Shown: positions 52,201-64,000 of the stretch, piece after piece | Position numbering within the stretch: position 1 is the first letter of the stretch | Layout of the letters: each line of letters begins with the position of its first letter | DNA from: Deuterostichococcus epilithicus | Taxonomy: Eukaryota; Chlorophyta; Trebouxiophyceae; Prasiolales; Stichococcaceae | Assembly (NCBI GenBank): GCA_033439295.1 | Contig: JAVTLE010000023.1 | Coordinates: forward strand, 2,578,530-2,642,529 | Reading direction: 5' to 3' | DNA length: 64,000 nucleotides | The notes under the pieces: model-generated | Told to the model about the DNA's origin: nothing | The model's database searches: none | The model's input: only the letters and a program-made list of their open reading frames with translations | Position numbers and translations under genes: made by a program

Positions 52201-55200
52201 GGGTGAATTGCAGCACCTTGCAAAATCGGGACAGGTCCAACAGGCCCGCTGCAGAGCTGCCGCAGGCCTCTGCAGCACCTGACTCTGGTGTGCAGCTGCA
52301 TCTGTTTTGCACCCCATGAGAATGTAATCATCCTGAAAACGAACAGTCATTGACTCGCCTTCAGGTCGGTGTAGTGGCGCAGGGCGCGCATGTACAGGCC
52401 AGCCTTCTCCGCAAGCTGCGCGATGCGCGGCCGGTCGTAGTGGTGCAGCGTCTCGTTGGCCAGGATCGCGTCCGCCACTTGCGGGTTGGTCACCAGGTTG
52501 ATCTCCAGCAGCTGCGCGGTGTCAGAGACACGCTGTGTTCAGCGGTCGGACCGAGCACGGGGATCTTTGCATGTACATCCTTGCAGTTCCCGCCAGTGGC
52601 AGCACTGCAACTCTGCAAACTCTCATCTTCTTTGCGTCTGGACCACCTCGAAGCACACGCGCTGCCTGCAACCAAGCAGGGTTCAGGGGTTGCAAACAAC
52701 ATCATGTTACCTTCGTCTGCAGCATGGCATGCTCAGGCTTGTCGTCCTGCAGCGCGTCCAGCAGGAACGCCGTAGCCTCCCGCACCGCGTTGCGCTGCAA
52801 AGTGGAACGAACAAAAACCATCAGCACGATTGGTTCAGGCGTGCGGCTGGAGATCATTTGGGCGACTGGGCAAGCTGCCGACTGCTGCCACCTTCTCCGG
52901 ATGGCCGAGCCGCAGCCGGCACATGAAGGGCGCCACTCCGATCCAAATTCCCAGACCCTACCGACGATGCCACACGCCAGCAGCATGTCCAAGCCGGACA
53001 GGCTGGAACAAAAAATATTTGAGCATCACCTGCAGGAATAGGTCTGTCATAGTGTTGAGGTCAATCGGCGGCCCCGGCTGCTTGGCGACCATCTTGGCGA
53101 GGTTGACGGCTGCCTCTGGGTTGTCCATCATCATGCGCTGCATCAGGTACAGGTAGTCCGGCTTGTACCCGTTGGCCGTGCTGTACTTGACCATGTTCTC
53201 GAAGTCGCCCTGCGCTGCGTAGCCTGCATGTGTGCATGGAGCAGCCTGAGTCGCCTGCAGTAGGCTGGAGACCATATGACCGGAAGCCAGGGCGGCGGGC
53301 CTGTCGCCAAGGCGGCCGTCTGTAGTCGTCATCGCATGCCGCGCGATGACGTGCTGGACCAGAGGTGCCTGCAGCATGGTTGGATCTCAACTATCTGTGC
53401 GAGCCCACAGATGCTGGTGCCGAGTCGGAAGCACATGCAGTCAGAATCGGTTTGCGAGCGCACCCTCGACGACCTTGACGGTGGAACCGGTGGTCTGGTA
53501 GCACGCCAGCGCCGTCGCCTGGTCGCCGGCGCCCTTGAACAGGTCGCCCAGCTCCTCTGACGGCGTCAGCTACGCAGTGAAAGGTGTTTGCCATGAGATT
53601 GGAGACTGATCAGCCTCAGTGTGCTACCGGACACCGTGCATTCTCAAGCGAGCTGCCCCCGCAACCGCACACTCTCTCAACAGTGGACAGTGGACTTTTG
53701 CGGGTTCCAGACCGTGGATGTCCGGATCTGCATCACGAGACCCTTCTCGACTGCATCACAATATGCAGTCATCGCCGAATGCCCAGCAGCATGGCCGCAG
53801 CGCCCACCTTGCCCTCCTTGAACCAGCCGTCCAGCAGGTGCTTCTTGTTCTGGCCGATGACCAGGCGCGACAGCTCCACCGACTCGAAGGCATTGAGCTG
53901 CCCCTTCTGCAGCAGCGTGCCGAAGTACACCAGCAAAGGGTTGGTGGTTCCCGGCTGCGCGGGGACCTGCTTGAAGCGGTCGATCGTCTCCTTCGTCCGC
54001 AGCGCGCCCTGCGGAAGGGCAGCAGAACACACGTACGGGAGTGCGAGGGTGTGCATGCGCAGTGCTCATCGGGCTGGCAGAGGCGTCGTGGCGAAGACAA
54101 GTGCTGAAGCCTCCGTTCTGAAGGCAGCCAGCAACTTTAAATGCTCCTGCGGCTGGGCAGTTCAGTCATTGTGCTCCCCGGCTATGACACATATCCGACC
54201 AACGCCACCCGGCACTCCAAAGGACCAGGGCTGAGGCCGCACCATGGGCGACGCGGCGGCGGCCTCGGCAGCCTCCTTGAAGGAACCCTGGTTGAACAGG
54301 CGCTCGAAGTTCTGCGCGACCAGCGGCTCCGCGCCGGGCAGGTTGCCGCGGTTGGCCAGCGTCAGTGCCAGCTCCAGGTTGCCCAGCTGCTGGCTGACGA
54401 AGGGCACCATGGTCGCCTCGTTGACCGTCGCCAGCAGCACCTGGCCCCGCCTGCGATGGGCGACGGGCGACAGGGCGTCAGGGCATGCTCTGGCTTGGTA
54501 CATGAGGAATGTAGGCGCAGCAGGATGCTTCCAACTACCGATTGGTTTTCTGCATCTCTGCAACCATCCCTGCGACCAGCTATCTTGACTGGTAACACCA
54601 AAATTGACGTTTTGATGGTGCAAGCGCTACGGGAGAGCACCTGTTGATGGCATAGAAGCCGCCGGTGGAGGGCGAGTTCGCCGTCAGGAAGATGGGGTCC
54701 GGCGAGATGCGGTTGCGGTACACCGCCGTCGCCGTCTCCAGGTCGTACACAAACAGCAGGCCTGCAGGTGACAGTGCTTCTCGTGCCATGCTCGCGAGCA
54801 GGTATCCGCTAGTATAACCAGGCGTGTTTCTGGAGATTTGTCAGCTGCAGCAGCTTTGTTGGAGGAACAACCTGCCTTCCATGGTGTGGGAGACTTTGGC
54901 ACATGGCAGCCAGCAGAGGGCTGGTCCAAAATCGCACCCAGCTTGGTGATGACATACACCAGGCCGTACTTGTCGCTGATCTGCATGGCCACCGGGAAGT
55001 CGTCCGCAAACTCCGGCGGGAAGAAGAGCTCTGCGTTCTTCTTCAGCGGCGGCGTGCCTGCGCATGTCCAGGTTGGTGCTTGGACAACATTGATCCCAGC
55101 TCCGATTCCAATCCGGCCCTGCCAGGGTCTCTTAACACCAGTGGTCGCTGTCGAAGTACGGGACTTCGACCGCATGACAGAGGGTCCCAAGACCCGCCCG

Positions 55201-56817
55201 CGCATCAGCCGCTCACTGTGATACAGCAGACTGGCAACAGCGCCTCCAGGACAGGACGCACAGCGCAAATCTCACCTGCTGGGGCGCCCAGCTCGATGAC
55301 ATGCAGCTTGGACGTCAGCGTGCCGTTGGCGTATGTCTTTTGCGCAAAGGAGATGACGGTGGAGGGCGCCGCACGGCCGGCAGCCTTGATGGTGGAGAAC
55401 GCAGCGGCATGCGCCTCCAGCGCCTGCGACCGCTTCTGCTCCACCGAATACAGCTGCATGAAGCCCTTCACGAGCTGCGGCCTGCATTGTGGCGCATGCA
55501 GTGCGTCAGGGCGCCAGCGCACGGCACCGGAAGCTCGTGCCAGCGGCTGCCGGTTGTGCAAGTGAACAATGCCATGCATGAGCAAACGCTGCAACAGAAA
55601 GAGAGTGTGCCAGAGCATGCACCGGAGCCAGTGTGCATAGGCAGCTTGCAGAACGCACTTCTCCGGGGAGCCAGGCGCGATGCCGATGAGCACCGACCAC
55701 TTCTCCTCAGCGTCCACACGGTAGTTGATGATCTGGGTGCCCTCCAGGTTGGCTGTGCGGTCAAACACCTTGACAGGGTCCGACGTGCCCTGCATGCATG
55801 CAGTGTCAGCATCTGTTGCCTGTGGTCCTTACGATGTTAATGCTGGACATGAGCACACAGTATGCGCTTGACTGCCAGAAGGATGCGGCAGCAATGCTTC
55901 GCATTGGTCCAGCTATTGCGTCATGCAGCTTTGCCCAGAGAAGAAAGTATGTAAGACCACTCACGTTCATGTCCCAGTGGAAGACTGCAGAGCCGGTCAC
56001 GAGCCCCAGCTTGGTGCTGGAGATCCACTTCCAGAAGACGACCTGCTCCGGGATGAGCACCGACTTGAGCTTCTGCTTCGCCTCCAGGTTGAAAATCTGC
56101 AGGTTGTCGCCATTGCCGCCGGCGCTGGCCGCCTTGAGCGCGATGATCTTGGACACTGGGTTCATGATCGCCGAGTCCGCGGTGATGGGCCTTTTCATCG
56201 GCTGCGACGGGTTTGCCAGGTCCACGATGATGACCGAGTTGGTGGCGCCCGTCTCGCGCACGCAGATGCTCTTTTCCGACTCCATCGTGACGTTCGTGAA
56301 CGTGACATTCTGGGGGCTGACTCCCGACTCCGTCAGCTGCAAGCGCACACAACGGAGTTGGCTCCCGTGGCGTCGCTTCTGCAGCCTGCAGCTGGCGCAT
56401 CCTACGCCCGGCTTTTCCATGGAAAGGCGCTGACTGATCTGCGCCACGGGTGCTTCAACACAGAAAGCAAGTCAGGCATGGATGTTTTGACCACCACTGC
56501 CATGCTTTTGGCACAGTGCCCAGCAGGGGCCGCCCGCGCCGCAATGCAGTAGAGCCGCGAGATGTTTGGATTCCGCCCACAGGGGTGCACACAACATGTG
56601 GCGTGGCCGTCCGTCGAGTTTCGATCAGATCTCAAACGTCATGTGATGGCGAGCTCGGAAGTACGTATGCCCTATTATGTGAATGCAGAAGCAACTGCGC
56701 CACTAGGCGTGCTGCACAGGAGCCGGGAGTGGGCAGTCTGCAGGCAGTTTTGCAAAGAGGCAATATACTCACGTTGATGGTTTGGGTCAGCTTTATGGGA
56801 GCCGTGGCCGCTGACAT
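44100..56817 (-). CDS. CHC: Clathrin heavy chain, many exons, complete
   Basis: This is the triskelion heavy chain for coated vesicles at the plasma membrane and trans-Golgi. Exon 1 (56773-56817) encodes [15 protein letters not shown]. Exon 2 (about 55968-56339) carries the N-terminal propeller: [40 protein letters not shown] and [20 protein letters not shown]. Then come [52 protein letters not shown] and [20 protein letters not shown]. The leg repeats include SEGSQV (about 50500), [20 protein letters not shown] (51740-51800), [20 protein letters not shown] (about 51320-51380) and [20 protein letters not shown] (45795-45855). The C-terminal end includes [40 protein letters not shown] and [20 protein letters not shown]. 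It finishes with a plant-like Pro/Gly tail, [16 protein letters not shown]. The stop is at 44100-44102. One intron begins at 49293 and holds a (CTG)21 tract. Confidence 0.96.
49223..49285. repeat. (CAG)21 microsatellite, (CTG)21 in the clathrin transcript
   Basis: Sixty-three uninterrupted bases of CAG on the plus strand lie within a clathrin intron. In the transcript the tract begins eight bases after the splice donor (exon end NNHNLQ, donor at 49293-49292). If the intron were retained the frame would read a poly-Cys or poly-Leu run, so it is almost certainly non-coding. Confidence 0.95.
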
Positions 56818-57473
56818 GGTTGCAAGCTCTCTGACAGCTCAAGCTCCAGGCGGATTCTGCAATTTGTGGCCAAGTGCACCCAGCGTCTCCTGGTCACTGC
56901 GAAGGCAGTGTGCTGCCAGCCCCTCCCCTTGCTGAGTGCTGGCCTTGGGGCGAGGGTGGCCGAGTGTCCGGTCACTGAAAGCTCGCAATGGGCTGCAAGT
57001 TCTGACAAGATGCACACAGCATCCAACCGCTGCGTGAACTGGCTGCAGCGTCCTGAACGTCCAGGGCCTGGCACGGGCGTGCGAGTCGCCGGGGACCTGG
57101 CTAGTGTCCCATTTCCAGCTGCACGTAAGCTTGAGTCACACACGCGACTTTCCGAGGTGCAGGTTTGCGTTGCAGACGACACAACTCTGTCATCACGCCG
57201 TAGCTTTCGCGTCTGTACCCATCCGACTGCGGTCTGAGACTGACTAGCGCCGGACGCCGCGTGTCAGATCTGGCAAGCATCCAGTCTGCACAGAGCGCAA
57301 CTGCCTTTGTGCAGTTGCTTTCACGTTAGATACCTTCGACATCATACAATCGCGGTCTCGCTTGTGGCTGGTAGAGTCTGGCAAAGGCGCTGTTCCCGCC
57401 AGGGAGAACATCCAGTCCTATGCGCGCGTCATAGTCAGAGCGCAAACAGCGGCAGAGCCAAGAACATCGTTGC
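56818..57473. promoter_or_regulatory. Divergent spacer between clathrin heavy chain and MOB1
   Basis: This 656-bp spacer between start codons must hold both promoters. Open frames are short and lack family signals. I saw no strong palindrome or repeat. Confidence 0.45.
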
Positions 57474-58861
57474 ATGGCCGACTTGCTTAATCTGATCAGG
57501 TGCAGTTTCTTGTTTTCAATCGGGCGCATTTGCACCAGATCTCGAGGTTCCACCTCAGCTGGCGCCGCACCTTGGCACATACCTCTTGCTGCGTTTCGCC
57601 ACCGCTTCCATCTACGTCTCCTCACAAGCAGCTGCCATTGTCTCTGGTGTGCAGGGAACCAAAGACCTTCAGGCCGAAGAGGACCACTCCTGTCGGCAGC
57701 AAGGCGCGTATGCTGCTCGTGCAATTGCATGACTCACACCGAAGGCATGGCTACTCGGATGCAACACACTTTGCCAGAGCAGCACTGGCTGAGCGCATCC
57801 GTGGTCGTCCGCAGGGCCTGACACTCAAGCGGCACATCGAGGCGACCCTCGGCAGCGGGAATATCCGGGAAGCAGTACGGCTGCCGGTGGGCGAGGACCT
57901 CTGCGAGTGGCTGGCGGTCAACACAGTCGACTTTTACAATGCCATTAGCGTGCTGTTCGGCACACTGGAGGAGTTCTGCACCGTGCACAGCTGCTCGCTG
58001 ATGACGGCAGGCCCCAAGGTGGGTCTTGGAGCGCGGCTGCGGTCACGCTGCTTGCATTCCGATGGTGTTGCACACCGGCGTCTGCAGGCGCCATCCTGGG
58101 CATGCCAAGCAGGTGCCGACCTGCAAGCGCGGCCCTTCACTGAGATGCTGTGGGAACTCGATCGATCTGGAGTCTCACTTGTCTCATGTCACATGCTCTG
58201 CAGTATGAGTACCTGTGGGCGGACCCAAAGTACAGGAAGCCGGTGCGGCTGCCGGCGCCGGAGTACATCAATGCCCTGTTTGACTGGCTCGAAGTGCAGG
58301 TGGGTGACGTCCATGAAAACCAGGCTTTGCTGCCCGCGTTTAAAGGAGCATCACACCGGTGCAGCATGTCTGGGCCTTTCCGTCCGGAGCATGTACACAG
58401 TTGCGCTGATCGGAGTGCGGATCTGATGCCCACGCAGCTGGACGACCCAGCCATCTTTCCGCAGCAGTACGGCGTGCAGTTCCCGCCGAACTTTGTGGAC
58501 GTGGTCAAGGTCATCTTCAAGCGCCTGTTCCGGGTGTATGCGCACATCTACCACTCGCACTTCAAGAACGTGTGCAGCCTGGGCGAGGAGGCCCACCTCA
58601 ACACCTGCTTCAAGCACTTCATGAACTTTGCCCGGGTGCGCTTTGAGACGGTCATGACCATGGACGCGTCAGAGTCCTGTACACAAGTCGGTTACCATTC
58701 GAGTTACACAGCCACCATGCAAGCCTCTGCAGCGTAGCCACGCGGGTGGCAAGCTTGTCAACTTCCCAGCTGGGCATGTGTGCCAAGCGCAGGTGTTCGA
58801 GCTCATTGACCAGCGAGAACTGGCGCCGCTGCAGCAGCTCATCGATCAGATGGTGAGGTAG
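57474..58861 (+). CDS. MOB1: MOB1-type kinase activator
   Basis: MOB1 binds and activates NDR/LATS kinases in the Hippo/mitotic-exit pathway, controlling cell division and growth. Exon 1 begins with ATG at 57474 (MADLLNLI, then a split codon at a GTGCAG donor). The next exon, beginning near 57652, continues EPKTFRPKRTTPVGSK, matching KTFKPKKNIPEGS of animal MOB1. Then come RHIEATLGSGNIREAVRLPV, GEDLCEWLAVNTVDFYNAIS and EEFCTVHSCSLMTAGPK (zinc-site Cys residues). These are followed by YEYLWADPKYRKPVRLPAPE, LDDPAIFPQQYGVQFPPNFV and IFKRLFRVYAHIYHSHFKNV (zinc-site His pair HIYHSH). The last are EEAHLNTCFKHFMNFAR and, in the last exon from about 58792, VFELIDQRELAPLQQLIDQM. The stop TAG is at 58859-58861. 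Order and length (about 210-220 residues) fit MOB1. Confidence 0.95.
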
Positions 58862-59475
58862 CGGCGGCGTTGATGCAGCGAAGTTGCAGCTCATCGCTGA
58901 ACAGGGAGACACGTTGCAGGATTGACATGCGAGGTACAAGTGCGGCGGTGCGGTAGCTTGGTATCTTGTAAAGGAGAACAATGGGCTCACAGGACCCTAC
59001 CTAATGTATACGTCTATTCAGATGGCAGTCTAAGATTAGCTGCATTGCACTATGGAGAACTTCATCACTGTCGTCTCACGCTCTCATCTGATGCAGTCAA
59101 CAGCTCAGCATTCAGCTGAGAAGACCGCAATGGAGACTCTCTTCAATCCACCCCTCAAATTGCCATCTGTCTTCACGACTCTGGCGACTTTGCTCAAAGT
59201 GGGGTGCAGGCGTGCAGCATGTGCATCAGCAGCATCACAGTGCATGTGCGTGCAAATTTCCGTTCAGTTTCAGCGCGTGTAGATCACATCGGGGCAAGTT
59301 TCCCCCAAGTGCAAGCCCGAAATGCCCCACGAGAGAAGTACGGAACCAAGTTGCAACCTGCTTTGATCCCAAGCACTGTTCTGCAGCGGCACTTCTCACC
59401 CAGCAGTTCCGGGTGTTCAGGTGGTAAACTGCATCTTTCGGTGTCGGTGCCAGTCTAGCACGAGCGCTGCAGACG
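58862..59475. other. Spacer between MOB1 stop and EDC4 start
   Basis: Both flanking genes are on the plus strand, so this holds the MOB1 3' end and the EDC4 promoter. TGTAA occurs at 58967-58971. No gene or notable repeat is seen. Confidence 0.5.
58967..58971 (+). terminator. Probable polyadenylation signal TGTAA of MOB1
   Basis: The green-algal signal lies 106 nt past the MOB1 stop, the same distance as for BUD23. A chance match cannot be excluded. Confidence 0.4.
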
Positions 59476-62400
59476 ATGGGGGACAGCTTCGACTTCAGCT
59501 CCATACTACAGAAGATGGCCTCGGGAGGCAGCCACTCGCAGCACTCGGTGAGCGGCAGCCCACATCTGTGTGCTCAGAATGTGTCGGTGTTTCTCTTTTG
59601 GCCAGTCCTAACACTGCCATGCATGTTCAATCCTGACCGGGTTTTGTGCAGGCGACCGGATCGCCGTCGGCTGCAAACAGCCAAGGCGGGCCAGCGCGCA
59701 GCGCCTCCAACGCATCGGCCACCAGCATGCCGCCGCAGCGGGCCCAGCGCGCGGGCAGCCCAGCCCCGGCAGACTGGGATGGCTCGCTCATGGGCAGCGC
59801 CCACTCCAGCGCCGTCAACGCCGTGGCCGCAGCCGCCGCGTCAGGTGATCGCAGTGCACGACTGCCGGGGCTGCACCAAGGCTGCATCAAGCTGCAGCAA
59901 GGCCGCACCTGCCATAACGTCAGCACCAGCGTCATCATCCCCACACCAATATGTCGATGAACCTGTCCCCTCACACAGGAGGCGGCGGGCGGGCGACGCC
60001 ACAGCAGCAGCAGGGCAAGAAGCCGCAGGGGCGGCCGCTGCTCGGCGGGCAGCGCGTCAGCGTGGACGTCGACGAGCGGTCCACGTCGCCGCCGCAGCTG
60101 GAGGTGCAGCCCATAACGATGTACAACACAGAGCCCACCCTGGAGCTGCGCCGCTTCGTCGCTGCCAGCGCCAGCTACATCTGCTATGGCCTCAAGGCGG
60201 GGCAGCTGCGAGTGCTGCATCGCGCCACAGCGGCGCGTGCGCTGCTGCGCGGTCACACCGCCCCCGTGACCGACCTCAGGTACGGGTCAATGAATGTGAT
60301 CCAGCAGAGAGTTCGCATGATTCAGCACGACTCCACCAGAAGTAGTGGTCATTGCAGATGCAAGTGGCTGGTTGCATTCGTTGGCGCAACACTGCGAGGC
60401 AGAAGGGCGCCGTCGGGAGAGAGCCTGATGTCATGGAGCAAGCGGCATTCTCTGGTGGCCTGGGATTTCGTTTCTTGGAAAGTCGCTGTGTGGCTTGACG
60501 CCATCGCTTGACGCCATCCGCTTGCACTGCGCTGCAGCTTTTTCCCGGGCTCGCAACACGTGCTGGCCAGCACCGCGCGGGACGGCCAGCTGATCGTGTG
60601 GCAAGTCAGTGAGGGCGGCGACTCGACACTCACGGGCCAGCAGGCGCTGGCGCTGCAGCTGCCGGTGGCTGCCCAGGGCGGCAGCGGCGTGGCGGCACGG
60701 CTGGCGTGGCACCCTGCCTGCCAGGACGTGCTGTTCTTCACCGCGGGCGCTCGTGTCCTGGCGGCGCACATCTCCGAGCTGACGGCATCGGCGCAGCAGG
60801 TGAGGCTGGCCACTTCTTGCGGCCATGATGGCACGCCTGCTTGACATGTGTGAGCACAGCAGGAGGTATGTGGCGGTGCGCCTGTTCTGTGCACAATGCT
60901 GTGATACCCCATCCCCGCCAGGCGTTGCAACTATACTGACAGGAGTCGCAACACCGCCTCCTCCGCCACGCAGGTGGACGTTGACGTCAACGCGCTGCCA
61001 GCGGGCCTGGTGTGCCTGCCGCCTGGCAGCAACAACACGGCGCTCAGCAGTATTGCGGTGTCTGGCGATGGCACACTGCTGGCTGCGGGCAGCCCGGACG
61101 GCTATGTGAGAGCCCTCTCTTTGGCTCACCTCACCCCTTGCTTGTGGCTAAGCAACTAAGCAAGTCGTTCCTTGCCACTCATTGGCGCACTCGTCGCAGG
61201 TGTCTATCCATTGCCCTGCTAAACTGCCCACAGCATCGCCCGGCCCGAGAGGCGCCTGCCACACTGGCAACGAGAAGCAAACGCCGATGCCAGAATCTGC
61301 ACCGTGCAGTTGCACCTCTGGCGGCTGCCGCGGCTTGATACAGGCACGTCCAGTAGCGCCGCGCTGGTGGGCAGCGTGCAGGCGCTGCCGCCGACGCAGA
61401 CCGTCGGNNNNCAGCCGCCCGGCACGCTCGCGTGGACGGCCGCACCCGCGGCTGGGCCTGACGCTCAGCCGCTGCTGGTGGCCGGCAGCGCCGACAACTC
61501 CCAGCTGGCGCTGTATGGCCTGGATGCTGACGCAGCACAGCTGCAGCTCCTTCAGGTGACTGGGTCCGACCTCTTCCCTGCATGGGAGTGCTGAGCGACA
61601 TGCGCATACGGACAGCCTTGCTGCATACTGCTTTGCTGCAAACGGAGCAGGCTACCATCCGCGGTGGACAACCGTGTGACATGGTGTGCCAAGCAATTTC
61701 GCACATACATGGCACATCTCGGGTTCGCAGCGTCAGTAGCGTGTGCCACGCAGACCGACCAGCCGCATGACGCCGCACAAGAGGCGTATCCGCTGCAGCA
61801 CGCAATCAGGTCACCCCGCGTCGGCTGCCGGACTCACAGCCTGTGGTGTGCTGTGCCAACAGGTCGTGAGCCTGCAGAGCAACGACGGTGGCGCGTTCTT
61901 CAACCACCTGCTGGCAGAGCCGAGTTCGTCCCTTGTGGTCCTCGCCAATGCCAAGCGCAAGGCCGTGTACACCCTCCACCTGTCAGGTGCTGTATGCACC
62001 GAGTCACAATCGTGCACGCTCTGGCTCAAGGGTCGCGGACCAGATGCAGCTTCTGTCAGCGTGCCCCGCATGTCATCTGATGCTTGCTCTTGGAAACCCG
62101 CTTCAGACAGGTGACCACCCCACCCACTGCTGTCTGCAGGCATCGGTGGGGGCAGCCAGCCTGGCTTCGACTTCTTCACTGAGCATGCTGTCACGATGCC
62201 CGTGCTCAGCCTGGCCGTCGTTTCGGAGCAGCTGCCTCCGGGCGCCGAATCGCAGGTGGTTCATCAGCACTCTGCACTCGAGGCTGCCCCGCGCCCGGAG
62301 CTGCCCTGAGGGCCACCGGCAAAGAAAGCCGTCCCCTACTCCTGGTGCTCTGTCATGTGCAGAGTCTGGTGTGCTGTCACCCGTTGACCGGCAGTGGACT

Positions 62401-64000
62401 CCACTTCTTTCCTGTGGTGCTGCGTGCAGGCCGTGGCATTGTTCGTTGTGCAGCCGACTGCCATCCAGCAGTATGTGCTGGCGACGGCGCTGTGCCGCCC
62501 CAACGCGGACGCGGTGTCTGCCCCGCAGCAGCAGGCGGCGCAGCCGCCGCCCAACCCGGCGATGTCGCCAGCCAGCTCAGCGCAGTCTTTGAGTAAGTCT
62601 CTCGGGTTCAGGTTGGTCGACTGCCACCTCAGCTGGCGGCGTGTCCCGACAGAAGGCCGTAGCCTAGTGCTGCCACTCCTGATCTGCCTCCTGTTGTCAT
62701 ATGCACGCCACATTGACTATCGTCACAACTCCTGACACTGTTGAGAGCTCACTAACTGTGACGTGTGCAGGTCGCGAGCGGACCACAACACCAGCGCCTG
62801 CGCCCACGGTGTGTGTCTCGCCCATTGCGGCCGCAGGCAGCCCCGCAGGCAGCTTTGCCGGCTTCGGCAGCCGCAGCTCCCGCAGCGCATCCACTGGCGA
62901 TGTGACCTCTGCGCCGACGTCCGCGCCGGAGGCTGAAGCCGCCAGCCTGAATGGCAGCGCAAAGGAGGCTCCTGCGGCAGAGCAGGCCGAGGCGCCGGCC
63001 CCAGCTCTTGCTGCACCGCACCCGCGGCTGCTGACGCCCAAGCAGCTCATGAAGCAGGTGTGCACCGTTCATGTGAATACCTTCAAGGAAAAGAGCCTGC
63101 TGCTCGGACCTTGGTCAGCAGCGAGCGAACCTCGCTTTGATGGTGTCTCAGCCAGTCAAATTGCAATTGCTGCCCCTCACGCCATGCTGCGCCGCTTGCG
63201 GCAGCGGCATTGCAGGTGTGCCTTGCCTCCTGCAGCAGCTTGTCACAGTCTGTGTCGTCCTCCTCAGGCTGCGGCGGGCCGAGCCGGCTCGCTGGAGAGC
63301 GACATCCACCTGCAGTCCCCTACATCCTCGACAGCCTCGTTTGGCGGCCTGAGTACTATGGTTGCGGCACCGACCTCCAGTGCTGGTACTGCTGTGGGTG
63401 TCCCCCAACCAACGGTGCGCACTGCTGCTGTGGCGGATCTCCTTGGATATCGTCGACACTGCAGATCACACTTTATGCACATTATGCAGAGCACAGCATG
63501 CAGAGGCGCTGCCTGGCGCATCAGCAGCAGCCCCACTGTCTGGCAGATGGGCGCGCGATGGCTCCGCACAGCTGCCGGGGGCTCAAAAGCCGCTCTCCTC
63601 TTGCCAAGCCGCGCTCCTCTCGCCATGACAGGCTAAGCCCGACAGTGAGGAGGCGGACAGTGCGGCATCAGACGGCGGGTCCAAGGCGCGGCTGCTGAAG
63701 CGGGCGCGTGCCGACTCGGACGCGGATCGCATGTTGCCGCCGGTAGTGAAGCCTCCGCCGCCCGCCGCGGCGCCGCACGAGGCGCCCGTAACGCCACCGC
63801 CGCCACCGCCGCGCACGCAGTCGCCCCCGGTGGGTGGCCAAGCTGCAACCCTGTCATCAAGCCCGTTTGTAATCGCTGTGATGCTGCCAGGATGGTTGAT
63901 GAGATGACGACAGCGACCACTGGACGGCTGCATCTTGAGGCTGACTGCAGGGCGTCAGTCAATCAGGTCTCGTGCCACAGCTGCATGCTCAGTGCATTGA
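59476..64000 (+). CDS. EDC4: EDC4/VARICOSE-like mRNA decapping scaffold, truncated by the window edge
   Basis: EDC4 (VARICOSE in plants) links DCP1/DCP2 in cytoplasmic P-bodies for mRNA decapping. The ATG at 59476 begins MGDSFDFSSILQKMASGG. A Ser/Ala-rich linker leads to the WD40 region: LEVQPITMYNTEPTLELRRF, ASYICYGLKAGQLRVLHRAT, ALLRGHTAPVTDLR, then FFPGSQHVLASTARDGQLIV and WQVSEGGDSTLTGQQALALQ. Further exons give SIAVSGDGTLLAAGSPDGY, LHLWRLPRLDTG, GGAFFNHLLAEPSSSLVVLA with NAKRKAVYTLHL (61885-61986), then FDFFTEHAVTMPVLSLAVVS and ALFVVQPTAIQQYVLATALC (62434-62490). These follow the family order. After 62760 a low-complexity Ser/Pro/Ala region includes LLTPKQLMKQ, as between the two EDC4 domains. 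The C-terminal helical domain is beyond the right edge. Four N bases (61408-61411) fall in a coding exon. Confidence 0.9.

Overview
The window is nuclear DNA from a green alga, most likely a chlorophyte of the Chlorella/Coccomyxa kind. The evidence is high GC, dense short introns (about 60-350 bp, mostly GT-AG) in every gene, plant-type proteins (GDP-mannose 3,5-epimerase, a REVEILLE-type SHAQKYF MYB, a VARICOSE-like decapping scaffold, a plant-like clathrin tail) and an animal/alga-type selenocysteine synthase. The exact clade is inferred. A few N positions show that this is a draft assembly.

Fourteen protein genes were found by joining exon translations across splice sites. In order they are: GDP-mannose 3,5-epimerase (+, 588-3773); Rab2/RabB GTPase (-, 4509-6803); UTP10/HEATR1 of the SSU processome (-, 7307-21797); deoxyhypusine synthase (+, 22367-24540); REVEILLE 4/6/8-like MYB (-, 25065-26757); a BRF2/PTF2-like TFIIB-family factor (+, 27440-29515); VPS32/SNF7 (-, 30395-32172); BUD23 18S rRNA methyltransferase (+, 33252-34922); RPA2 (-, 35312-37161); an mTERF-like helical protein (+, about 37704-39213); SepSecS (-, 39379-43006); clathrin heavy chain (-, 44100-56817); MOB1 (+, 57474-58861); and EDC4/VARICOSE (+, from 59476, running off the right edge).

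Five gene pairs are head to head (UTP10/DHS, RVE/BRF, VPS32/BUD23, RPA2/mTERF-like, clathrin/MOB1), sharing 540-1080 bp spacers that may hold bidirectional promoters. There is no operon-like pathway cluster, but several genes serve ribosome production and protein synthesis (UTP10, BUD23, DHS, the TFIIB-family factor, SepSecS), and three serve membrane traffic (Rab2, VPS32, clathrin).

The most unusual items are: the first 46 coding bases of Rab2 split over four tiny exons (11, 13, 13 and 9 nt); an algal MYB that keeps the complete REVEILLE C-terminal LCL domain; two GC-AG introns forced by reading frame; a (CTG)21 tract eight bases inside a clathrin intron; a 16-bp-arm hairpin in the RVE/BRF spacer; and a purine/G-quadruplex tract with short repeats between SepSecS and clathrin. 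No mobile-element protein, rRNA, tRNA or CRISPR was seen, and no wholly new multi-gene system.
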